A stretch of 64,000 nt of DNA from Lucinisca nassula (GCA_963580285.1 OY757010.1:66858406-66922405), one strand, 5' to 3'; positions 52,202-61,721 are shown, numbered from the stretch's first letter. The notes: generated by a model from the letters alone, not told the origin. Numbers and translations are program-made.

Positions 52202-55085
52202 ACAAGATGGCCCAATGGCCCTATATTGCTCACCTTTGTACCAGAAAGTTATTAGTGTAGGAGACCACTTGACATTGCTACACTAAAGATCTAAGCTCTG
52301 GGCGTTATAGCTTCAGGGAAGAAGATTTTTGAAGCTTTTTTTCCATTATAAGTCTATGGGAGTGAAGGGGCCCCTTGGCTTGGCCCATTTGGAACCCAGG
52401 GGCATGATTGGCAGGAATTATGTAGGTGACCACTTGCCGTTGCTACATGCTAAATATCTAAGCTCTGGACCCTGTGGTTTCAGAGAAGAAGATTTTTGAA
52501 GCTTTTTTCCATTATGAGTCTATGAGAGCTAAGAGGCCCCGGGGCGTGGCCCATTTGGACCCCAGGGGCATGAATGGCAGGATTTATGTAGGTGACCACT
52601 TGTCATTGCCACATGCTAAATATCTAAGCTCTGGGCCCTGTGGTTTCAAAGAAGAAGATTTTTGAAGCTTTTTCCATTATGAGTGTATGGGAACTTAGGG
52701 GCCCCGGGGCGTGGCCCATTTGGACCCTAGGGGCATGATTGGCAGGATTTATATAGGTGACCACTTGCCATTGCAACATGCTAAATATCTAAGCTCTGGG
52801 CCCTGTGGTTTCAGAGAAGATGTTTGAAACTTTTTTTTTCCATTATGGGTCTATGGAAGCTAAGGGGCCCAAGGGCTGGCCCGTTTGGACCCCAGGGGCA
52901 TGATTGGCAGGAATTTTTTATGTAGGTCACCACATGCCGTTGCTACATGCCAAATATCTAAGCTCTGGGCCCTGTGGTTTCAGAGAAGGAGATATTTGTA
53001 GCTTTTTTCCATTATGAATCTATAGGAGCTAAGGGGCCCCGTGGCATGGCCCATTTGGACCCCAGGGGCATGATTGGCAGAAATTATGAAGGTGACCACA
53101 TGCCCTTGCTACATGCCAAATATCTAAGCTCTGGGCCCTGTGGTTTCAGAAGATTTTTGAAGCTTTTTTCCATTATGAGTCTATGGGAGCAAAGGGGCCC
53201 CGGGGAGTGGCCCATTTGGACCACAGGGGCATGATTGGCAGGAATTATGTAGGTGACCACTTGCCGTTGCTACATGCTAAATATCTAAGCTCTGGGCCCT
53301 GTGGTTTCAGAGAAAAAGATTTTTGTATTTTTTTTTTTTCCATTATGAGTCAATGGGAGCTAAGGGCCCCCAGGGTGTGACCCATTTGGACCCCAGGATC
53401 ATGATTGGCAAGATTTATATAGGTGACCACTTGCCATTGCTACATGCTAAATATCTCAGCTCTGGGCCAGGTGGTTTCAGAGAAGAAGCTTTTTGAAGCT
53501 TTTTTCCATTATGAGCCTATAGGAGCTAAGGGGCCCCAGGCCGTGGCCCATTTGGACCCTAGGGGCAAGATTGACAGGAATTATGTAGGTGACCACTTTC
53601 CATTGCAACATGTGAAATATCTAAGCTCTGGGCCCTGTGGTTTCAGAGAAGAAGATTTTTGAAGCTTTTTCCAATTATGAGTCTATGGGAGCGCAGGGGC
53701 CCCGGGGCCTGGCCCATTTGGACCCTAGGGGCATGATTAGCAGGAATTATTTAGGTCACAACTTGTCGTTGCTACATGCTAAATATCTGAGCCTTGGGCC
53801 CTGTGGTTTCAGAGAAGAAGATTTTTGAAACTTTTTTTCCACTACGAGTCTATAGGAGCTAAGGGGCCCTGGGGCGTGGCCCATTTGGACCCGAGGGGCA
53901 TGATTGGCAGGATTTAAGTAGGTGACCACTTACCGTTGCTACATGCAAAATATCTCAGCTCTGGGCCTTGTGGTTTCAGAGAAGAAGCTTTTTTCCATTA
54001 TGAGCCTATATGAGCTTAGGGGCCCCGGGGCATGGCCCGTTTGTGCCCCTGAGGCATGATTGGCAGGAATTATGTAGGTGACCACTTGCCGTTGCTACAT
54101 ACTAAATATCTATGTTCTGGGCCCTGTGGTTTCAGAGAAGTTGATTTTTGAAGCTTTTTTCCATTATGCGTCTATGGGAGCGAAGGGGCCCCAGGGCGTG
54201 GCCCATTTGGACCTCAGGGGCATGATTGGCAGGAATTATGTAGGTGACCACTTGTCATTGCTACATGCTAAATATCTAAGCTCTGGGCCCTGTGGTTTCA
54301 GAGAAGAAGATTTTTGAAACTTTTTTTCCATTATGAGTCTATAGGAGCTAAGGGGCCCCGGGGCTTGGCCAATTTGGACCCCAGGGGCATGATTGGCAGG
54401 AATTATGTAGGTGACCACTTGCCCTCTCTACAAGCTAAATACCTAAGCTCTGGGCCCTGTGGTTTCAGAGAAGAAGATTTTCTAACCTTTTTTCCATTAG
54501 GAGTCTATGGCAGCGAAGGGGCCCCGGGGCATGGCCCATTTGGAACCGAGGGGCATGATTGGCAGGAATTATGTAGGTGACCACTTGCTGTTGCTACATG
54601 CTAAATATCTAAGCTCTGGGCCCTGTGGTTTCAGAGAAGAAGATTTTTGAAGCTTTTTTTTTCCATTATGAGTCTATGGGAGCTAAGGGGCCCCCGGGTG
54701 TGGCCAATTTGGACCCCAGGGGCATGATTGGCAGGATTTACGTAGGTGACCACTTAACATTGTTACAAGCTAAATATCTAAGCTCTAGGCCCTGTGGTTT
54801 CAGAGAAGATTTTTTTAATTTTTCCCATTATAAGTCTATGGGAGCTATATGTTGCCATGGCAACCAGAATTCCAATCTGATCCGCCCAAAAACCTTATGC
54901 AGCCTTTCCCCCTACCTGATGATGCTTCACATGAAATTTGATCAAGATTGGCAATGGGGTATTAGAAATATACTTATTTGAAATTGTTTACGAACGCAGA
55001 CGGACGGACGGATGCACGCATGGACGGACGACGGACAAAAAGTGATCACAAAAGCTCACCTCGTCCTTACGTGACAGGTGAGCTA
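52202..55085 (+). mobile_element. HINE-a copy 4, core type alpha, inside mariner
   Basis: 5' ACAAGATGGCCCAATGGCCC hairpin and ATTGCTCACCT. About sixteen ~165 bp units with GGGGCATGATTGGCAGGA and GTTTCAGAGAAGAAGATTTT follow. Then GTTGCCATGGCAACC, an ACGG microsatellite (54998-55034) and the hairpin GCTCACCTCGTCC / GTGACAGGTGAGC with CTAA. It shares its core with copy 1. Confidence 0.88.
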
Positions 55086-56154
55086 AAAAACAGACTTATT
55101 TCTGGGTCAAAATTGCCCTCTAGAATGATACACTTGGGCCAATGCTGTTCCAGTGCCATCAGCCTAGAACTGAAGAAGCCAGGGTCCTCGTCTCCAACCC
55201 ACTACTCAACTGCTGCCACGACTTCTTCGTTGGATCGGAAATGACATCCACGGATATCCTTTTTCAAGTTTGGGAATAGGAAATGGTCACTAAGAGTTAA
55301 GTTTGGAGAACAGGCGTGGTGTGGTATTATATCGTACCCTTTCAGCTCAACAGCATCCATTGCATTTTGCAAGTGTGGACTCTTGCATTGTCCTGTTCGC
55401 AAGAATGCCTTTGCAGAGTTTACCTCAGTGTTTTTCACAGATCGCAGATCTCAGTTGGTCGAGCAAATCTGCATAATAGGCACCTGTTATTGTACTTTTC
55501 CTTGCTAGAAAAGCCAACATAATAACGCCTTGTGCATCCCAAAATACTTGCCAGCAGAGGGTTGCGTTTTGAACTTCTTTGGCCTTGGAGATACTGGTGA
55601 CTTTCAGTTTTATTCTCTCGCTCATAATAATGGACACAGGTCTCATCTACAGTAACCAGACATGAAAGAAAATCATCTTCCTTTGACCTAAACCACTTCA
55701 ACAATGCACTGCATACTCAGATGCTCTGGTTGCCATTTGCTCGTCGCTAAGGGATTTGGGGACCCAACAGGCTGTTAGCTTGCACATAGTTACCCAAGCA
55801 ATGATGCCAATCATCATGTTAAATTGTTGAAATAGTACCATGTGACATGTGTAATGCATTTGCTATTTCTTCCACCTTAATTTGCCTATCAGAGTACACC
55901 ATATCTCGTAATTTGTTACACATTTCTTCATCAGTGGCATCTGATGGGCATCCAGACCTGGTTTGTCTTCTAAAGACATTCTACCACATTTGAATTCCCC
56001 AACCCAGAATTTAACTTGAGCATATGATAGACCCATAAACTTTGGTCAACTCGCAATGTATTTCCTGACCTGTTTTCCCTTTCAAATACAAGTACCGAAT
56101 TACAGAACAGTACCCAACTTTTGACGAAAAGCTTGCTTTTGCATCGCTAGACAT
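55086..56154 (-). pseudogene. Broken mariner (DD34D) transposase
   Basis: A Tc1/mariner-superfamily transposase would cut and paste this element. The start ATG is at 56154-56152 (MSSDAKASFSSK). The helix-turn-helix part follows, with a frame change near 56025 before FWVGEFKCGRMSLEDKPG. The catalytic part has VDETCVHYYERENK (first Asp, codon 55647-55645), FWDAQGVIMLAFLARKS, EQDNARVHTC (second Asp, 55392-55390) and LSDHFLFPNLKKDIRG (third Asp, 55288-55286). The second and third Asp codons are separated by 101 nt, one short of 34 codons, so a one-base deletion lies between them. A TAG ends the frame after EEVVAAVE; MALEQHWPKCIILEGNF continues in another frame. Overall length fits ~350 residues. 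All three Asp codons survive, but at least three frame breaks make the gene inactive. Confidence 0.88.
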
Positions 56155-56308
56155 GTATGATGTTCAATATCCTATGAGTGAATGACACAATATGGTTGCA
56201 ACTTTGCACTCATGCCTAAAACATCTATTGAAACAAGGCATGGAAATCTTGGTTGTCTCGGTCAATTGGAAATGGTATAGCCTGCTTACTTTTTGACTTG
56301 CTCAAATA

Positions 56309-56711
56309 TTAATTCATACAATAATTAACTAGAAATTTATTTAAGCATTTTGCTTCATAATTTGATAGTTTTGGAAAACGCTTTCACTAATGATTAGACA
56401 TTTTCATGGCTGTAAACTCACTCGTGCGGCAGGGCAATTTTAAAAGCTGGAAACAGTTTTCACTCTTCCTTACCGACAAACATCTCGTAAATACTAGCAG
56501 ACGAGTGTAAATTTCCAGCCCTGCAAATCTGGAATCTTACTGCAAAAAGGTATGACTAATTATTTTTCAATATTTATTAGAAGCTCCTGGTTTTTTTTTG
56601 TTTATTTTAGGAAAATTGCTGAAAAATCGGCAATTTTTGCGTTCAAATTGGAGGATGGGTGTTTATTAGAGCATTGTCTTTTGATAGAATTTTTATGATT
56701 ATTTCGATATC
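56309..56711. other. Unassigned sequence
   Basis: AT-rich, with no recognised repeat or gene. Confidence 0.35.
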
Positions 56712-56954
56712 AATTGGGCCCCATCAAGCGATTTTGGTACTTATCGCCTATGCGAGCAGCGAAGGTTCAGGCGAGCCTGGGCATCCGCGCAGTCTCGCCA
56801 GAACCTTCGCTGCTCACTCATACAAGCAGTGAATCAAGAGGAACCTTCAGACAGAAAGCCATATCCCCAGCCCCTCTGAATGGCTGGGCATGCGCAGTTA
56901 AAATTTGTCATGACGGAATGCTCGAAGACACAAATTCGCTTGGCGGGGCTTAAT
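56712..56954 (+). repeat. N-family repeat, second copy (not a gene)
   Basis: Matches 40709-40953 at roughly 85-90% by eye, with a hairpin at 56752-56817 (GAGCAGCGAAGGTTC / GAACCTTCGCTGCTC). The open frame is shared, but its differences are spread over all codon positions. Confidence 0.6.
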
Positions 56955-57001
56955 TGGATGCCCAGTATGGCATTATATACATGACACCGTCACCTCACTC
57001 A

Positions 57002-57446
57002 ACTCTGCCGCCGCCCATCAAGGCTTAATGAAATAGATGGGCTCCATGATGCTTCCAAACAGAGTGGAAACCAACCGCACATGAGTAATGGTAAACCAGT
57101 TAGAGAACCTAAGCCTGCCAGGCATGAGACTGGAAGACTGCTGAAAAAAACTGAAACCTGAGTGAAAAAATCTGAAACCCTTATTACCCCTTCAAAAATG
57201 TCATTTCTACAACTTTCAGACAAAAATAAGTTACTTTGAAAAACACATTTTAAAACAAAGAAATCTGAAATCTGCTAAAAATCTGAAAAGTCTCATGCCT
57301 GGCCTGCCCAGGCAAAGTTGTTCCAGTCGGTCAGTCCATGCAATTAAGCCCTATTGGTTTCATTTGGTGGCAGGGCAAAAAGCCCACGAAATTGGAAGCA
57401 ATGTCTCCAAAATGACCTATATAGTATTGACGGGGATGTAAAACCT
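57002..57446 (+). mobile_element. SINE-H split by a small inverted-repeat element
   Basis: 57002-57118 (CCGCCCATCAAGGCTTAATG to TAAGCCTGC) and 57302-57446 (GCCTGCCCAGGCAAAG to GGGGATGTAAAACC). GCCTGC is present on both sides of the insert. Confidence 0.8.
57119..57301. mobile_element. 183 bp MITE with CAGGCATGAGACT ends
   Basis: CAGGCATGAGACT at the left pairs perfectly with AGTCTCATGCCTG at the right. The interior is AT-rich with repeated CTGAAA words. GCCTGC flanks both ends (6 bp duplication). CAG-initial ends recall hAT elements, which normally duplicate 8 bp, so the superfamily is open. Confidence 0.8.
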
Positions 57447-57449
57447 AAA

Positions 57450-58864
57450 AAAACAAGATGTGTTTGTGAAACACGAATATGTCCCCGGGCATGGTCATTT
57501 TTTTTTCAAAGTTGGTCACAGTTCAAAGTCAAGGTCACAGGTCAAGATTTTTGGTTTGAGTAGGAAGCCCTTGGCACAAGGAACTTACATGCCAAATATG
57601 AAGGCTCTATCTTAAACAGTTCAAAAGTTATGAACAATAATATTTTTTTCTTTAAAGAAGGTCATAGGTCAATGTCACAGGTCAAAAAATTTTGCAGCTC
57701 TTGCCACAAGGAACCTACATGCCAAATATGAAGGCTCTATCTTAAACGATTCGAAAGTTATGAACAATTTTGTTTGCTCTTTTAAGTAGGTCAAAGGTCA
57801 ACGTCATGGTAAAAAAAATTTACATGAATGTAAAGCTCTTATCATGAGGAACCTACATGTCAAATAAGAAGGCCCTATCCCAAACGGTTTGAAAGTTATG
57901 ACCAAAATGTTATTTTTTTCTTTTAAGTATGTCAAAGGTCAAGGTCATTCATGCAAAATTTTTTGCATGAATGTAAAGCTCTTCTTACAAGGAACCTACA
58001 TGCCAAATATGAAGGCTGTATCTCAAACGGTTCAAAAGTTATGACCAATTTTAACTTTTTCTTTTATGTAGGTCAAAGGTCAAGGTCACAGGTCAAAATT
58101 TTTGTGTGAATGTAAAGCTCTAGTCACAAGAAACCTACACGCAAAATATGAAGGCTGCATCTCATATGGTTCAAAAGTTATGACCAAAATGTTATTTTTT
58201 TATTTTAAGTAGGTCAAAGGTCAAGGTCACAGGTCAAAATTTTTTGCATGAATGTTAAGCTTTTGTCACAAGGAACATATATACCAAATATGACGGCTGT
58301 ATCTCAAGCGGTTCAAAAGTTACGACCAATGTTATTTTTTTCTTTTAAGTAGGTCAAAGGTCAAGGTAAAGGTCACAGGTCAAATTTTTTTGTGTGAATG
58401 TAAAGCTCTTGTCACAAGGAACCTACATGCAAAATATGAAGGCTGTATCTCAAATGGTTCAAAAGTTATGATCAAAATGTTATTTTTTATTTTAAGTAGG
58501 TCAAAGGTCAAGGTTGAGGATTCAGGTCAAAATTTTTTGCATGAATGTAAAGCTTTTGTCACAAGGAACATACATGCCAAATATGAAGGCTGTATCTCAA
58601 GCGGTTCAGAAGTTATGACCAATGTTTTTTTTTCTTTAAAGTAGGTCAAAGGTCATGGTCAAGGTCACAGGTCAAATTTTTTGGAATGAATGTGAAGCTC
58701 TTGTCACAAGGAACCTTCATGCCAAATATGAATACTCTATCTCCAATGGTTCAAAAGTTATGGCCAACGTTAAAGTTGTCAACGTAAAAACCAACCAACA
58801 AACAAGCAAACCAACAAACAGACAGGGCAAAAACAATATGTCCCCGCTATCAGGGACATAAAAA
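57450..58864 (+). mobile_element. HINE-b copy 3, about nine core units
   Basis: AACAAGATGTGTTTGTGAAA with ACACGAATATGTCCCC (hairpin plus tag). Units of ~140-150 bp carry GGAACCTACATGCCAAATATG, GGTTCAAAAGTTATGACC and AGGTCAAAGGTCAAGGTCAC. Then ACCAACAAAC repeats and the 3' hairpin TATGTCCCCGCTATC / AGGGACATA. The 5' tag ATGTCCCC is repeated at the hairpin. Confidence 0.85.
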
Positions 58865-58917
58865 CCCTCACTCAACCTACCCAGCCTATGCCATTGAGGC
58901 ACATATGAAATACTGTA

Positions 58918-59060
58918 TTTACCTATCCACACTTTCGTGGGCAGGAAGCGGTTAACCAGTACAGTGCACATTCTTTCCCCAGAAACTGACAATTGCCCTT
59001 CTTGAATCAGCAGAAGGGAGAGAATGACCGTAGAAAATATTTCATGATCAATCTCTACAA
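58918..59060 (-). mobile_element. SINE-2 middle part
   Basis: TTTACCTATCCACACTTTCG, GCGGTTAACCAGTACAGTGC and GAATGACCGTAGAAAATATT. The head and tail are missing. The TTAA here is unoccupied. Confidence 0.7.
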
Positions 59061-59107
59061 AAAATGAAAATGACATCTGCTGATATTATGACTGGTACAT
59101 TAAGGAT

Positions 59108-59250
59108 TATTGATTGATTGTGTTCAGGTTTTACGACACATCAACCCTTGATGGTCATTTTGTGTCTTCTCACAGAGAAAGGGAGAAAAAGAGATAGAAA
59201 AGATAGATGAGACGAAAGAAAAGGGACAGGGGAGAAAGAAGAAAAAAATA
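59108..59250. repeat. M-family repeat, copy 1
   Basis: TTGATTGATTGTGTTCAGG, ACGACACATCAACCCTTG and AGAGAAAGGGAGAAAAAGAG recur in 60095-60240. It may be a SINE tail; no tRNA head is seen. Confidence 0.5.
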
Positions 59251-59278
59251 AAAGTGAAGAAACAGGAGAAATGACAGC

Positions 59279-59330
59279 TTCCTCTCCCCCCCTCCAATCC
59301 ACCCCCCACCCCCACCCCACCCCTCTTCCC
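59279..59330 (-). other. C-rich tract, G4-prone on the minus strand
   Basis: The minus strand carries six or more G-runs of three to six bases with one- to four-base loops. Gly/Trp-rich open frames across it are composition artefacts. Confidence 0.6.
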
Positions 59331-59398
59331 ATGCCTGCTGCAAGGCCAGTAAAGCCTTGACAAGCTGTATGCCAGTATCAGTTGGACGCACTGGTGAC

Positions 59399-59641
59399 TT
59401 AAAGGGAATGGGAACACCTGGCAGATTTTTCCACCATTTTTCAAAGGGAGACAACTTTCTTAACTTCCTGTTCTCTTTTCTATAAGCACTGTCCCACTGG
59501 AAAAGGGATCAACTCTTAAAGGAAAGAATTTGCTCCTTAGGAGCAAATTCTTTCCTTTAAGAGTTGACCCCTAAGGACATGGGAGACAAAAATGCTTTTG
59601 CAGGAGTTGCCTCTCATGAAGGGGTAACCCATTCCCCATAA
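59399..59641. mobile_element. TTAA-7 MITE
   Basis: TTAA-AGGGAATGGGAACACC at the left and ACCCATTCCCCATAAG at the right. The palindrome 59518-59560 (AAAGAATTTGCTCCTTAGG and mirror) is intact. Confidence 0.8.
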
Positions 59642-59651
59642 GAATATATTT

Positions 59652-60075
59652 TGTTTGTTTGTTTGAATTGAGGTTTAACGTCCTCATCAACATTTTTAGC
59701 TCATTTTGGAGATGTTGTTTCCAATTTTGTGGGACATTTACCCGGCATTGAGATGAAATGACATCTCAAGCCCTGTCACCCAATGAAATCTAAAGGCTTA
59801 TATGATATTGGCTTACAGTTGGACAAGACCTGCTGTCCTTTGAATTGAGGTTTTACGTACCCATCAACACTATTTAGCTCATAAGGAGCCATTGCTTCCA
59901 AGATAAAATGACATCTCAAGCCCAGCCACCCAATGAAACCAAAAGGTTTATATGCATTGGACAGTCTGACTCACATTACTGCCTGGGCAAGCTTAGTCCT
60001 TCTAAGCAGTTTACCAGTACTCATGAAAGGAAAGTTTCAGCTCAGCGTATAAGCATCATGCAGTCCATTCTAAGA
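59652..60075 (-). mobile_element. Two SINE-H copies in tandem
   Basis: 59652-59810 (TTGTTTGTTTGAATTGAGG to CACCCAATGAAATC) and 59838-60075 (TTTGAATTGAGGTTTTACG to TCAGCGTATAAGCATCATG). The second lacks the ACATTGAGATG junction. Confidence 0.7.
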
Positions 60076-60094
60076 ATGTAATAATTTACAAGAC

Positions 60095-60240
60095 TTGATT
60101 GATTGGTTGATTAATTTGAGTTAAACGACACGTCAACCATTGTGGGTCACTTGGTGTTGTCTCCAAGAGAAAGGGAGAAAAAGAAAGCAGAGATAGTAGG
60201 TTTGATGAGAGTGAGGGACAGACGAGAAAGAGGAAAATGA
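60095..60240. repeat. M-family repeat, copy 2
   Basis: TTGATTGATTGGTTGATTAA, ACGACACGTCAACCATTG and GAGAAAGGGAGAAAAAGAAAG. Confidence 0.5.
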
Positions 60241-60265
60241 ATGAACTATACATGTATATCATATA

Positions 60266-60574
60266 TACAGTCGAACTTCAATGGCTCGAACACCTTTGGG
60301 ACCTCGAAAATCTGTTTGAGACAGGGGTAGTTCGAGCCACTGAGGTTACTGTCAGGCGGCATAACGAGATTCTTTAAGTCATCTTTTCTGTGTTCCTCAT
60401 CGAGGCGATTCTAATGAGTACACAAGCATACATTTGCAAGATAAAAGACTAAAATCTCCTTAATCATCCCCCACTATTTCTTATGTAGAGGATTTAGCTA
60501 GGGACTCAAGAATGGGTTCGACACATCCATGGTAAACGAGCCATCGGTGTTCGAGCCATCAAAGTTCTACTGTA
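60266..60574. mobile_element. J-family TA-flanked MITE
   Basis: TACAGTCGAACTTCAATGG to CATCAAAGTTCTACTGTA. Half of the central hairpin seen at 11848 is deleted (CTCATCGAGGCGATTCTAATG remains). Confidence 0.8.
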
Positions 60575-60589
60575 CCAGCATGTGTATAA

Positions 60590-60772
60590 ATCCTTATCCT
60601 ACTGAATGCACAACCATTTATGACTATCAACCAATCAAAATTCTTGATACAATGTATTCATTCAATTCACAAACTGCATGATAAGCAGGGTAGATCTTGA
60701 TCAGATGGCCATCTGATCTGGATCTACTGCTTGCAATGGTAGAGATTGTTGTTTCAGCACAATACGTGTTAA
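60590..60772 (-). mobile_element. TTAA-1 MITE with minimal apex
   Basis: CCTTATCCTACTGAATGC, AT-rich arm, apex GATGGCCATC (60703-60712), then GCACAATACGTG-TTAA. Confidence 0.75.
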
Positions 60773-61000
60773 CCCTTAAGACGTCGGGAAAATCTACATC
60801 TGAAAATGATGTTTGCTTATGCATGTCATTCTATTGAATCTTCTTGCAAACTTTTTAAAAATATTTTGGCATACAGGTAAACAGTGTGAACCCAGATCAG
60901 ACTGCTCCTAGAGGATCTAGGAGCAGTCTGATATGGGTCCACACAGTTTGCAAAAATGAGATTTAAAGTAACCGGCAGACGACGAAGCAGCTCTAACAGA
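60769..61000 (+). mobile_element. TTAA-3 MITE, right end truncated
   Basis: TTAA-CCCTTAAGACGTCGGG, core 60879-60955 with an enlarged palindromic apex (CTGCTCCTAGAGGATCTAGG), then AAAGTAACCGGCAGACGACG. It stops before the closing TTAA and shares its left TTAA with TTAA-1. Confidence 0.8.
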
Positions 61001-61721
61001 TTTTGTGCCAATATTTTGATCTGGAATGTCAATGCACCTGCAATCTTAGTAAACTGGGGAAAATGCCATCAAATGACCTTGACTTCTGACATTCATAGAC
61101 ATTCATACTGCACCAACTCTCATGTCATAAAGCACTATATAGTTTAAAAAATTACCATTTTCCCATTCAAAAACCTAAGGGACCAAATTTGACCTATTGT
61201 CAACTGGTAGTGCTCAGTCACCCAAAGCTACATAAAAAGTTTCAAGAAAATTGGCCTAGCACTTCCTGAGATTTTTTACAAGTTTTTACCATATTTGAGC
61301 ATGGCAGCCATCTTGGTCATGTGACCTGGACCATTCAATCAAGATTCATTCCCCAATTGTCAGAGGGTGGCATATGAAATTAAACTGGAATTGGCCGTTT
61401 AAGGAAAAAATGTCCTTTGAAAGTACCTGCAATCCAAATGAACTTGGGTTAAGGTCTTTGAATGACCTTAGCCTTTTGTATTCACAGGCATTTATTTTGT
61501 ACCTACCCTCATGTCATATTCCACAATACGTAGTTTTTGAAAAATGCAATGTTTTACCTTTTCCCCACTGAAAAGCCTTAGGAACAACATTTGACCTTGC
61601 TGTAAAATAAGTCAAGGTCAGCCTGGGGTTATCACTTGAACAAACTTGGTAGAACTCAAGTCACCTTTTGCTGCATACCAAGTTACAAGGCAATCAGCTC
61701 AGTGGTTCTGGAGAACAAGAT
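61001..61721 (+). repeat. HINE-related older repeat, left part
   Basis: Landmarks are GGTCATGTGACCTGGACC, CCAAATTTGACC, AAGTCAAGGTCAGCCTGGGG and GGTTCTGGAGAACAAGATTT, the same order as in 33700-34100. The repeat continues after the insertion, at 63230. Confidence 0.55.

Larger units (their letters stand above)
52180..56308 (-). mobile_element. Degenerate mariner element split by HINE-a
   Basis: On the left, TA (52180-52181) is followed by CAAGGGCGAGTCAATAAAA. On the right, reading inward on the minus strand, TA (56307-56308) is followed by TTTGAGCAAGTCAAAAAGT. The ends agree at about ten of fourteen positions, fitting worn inverted repeats with TA duplication. The transposase remnant fills 55086-56154. 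The HINE at 52202-55085 separates the left end from the gene's 3' end. Without it the element is ~1.24 kb, a normal mariner size. Confidence 0.75.

Noticed and set aside
52474..54981. A second series of similar frames
   Set aside because: The same core in HINE-a copy 4; no gene start, splice sites or conserved domain.
59124..59454. Gly/Trp-rich and Phe/Ser-rich minus-strand frames
   Set aside because: They follow the C-rich tract and an A/G-rich run; composition alone keeps them open.
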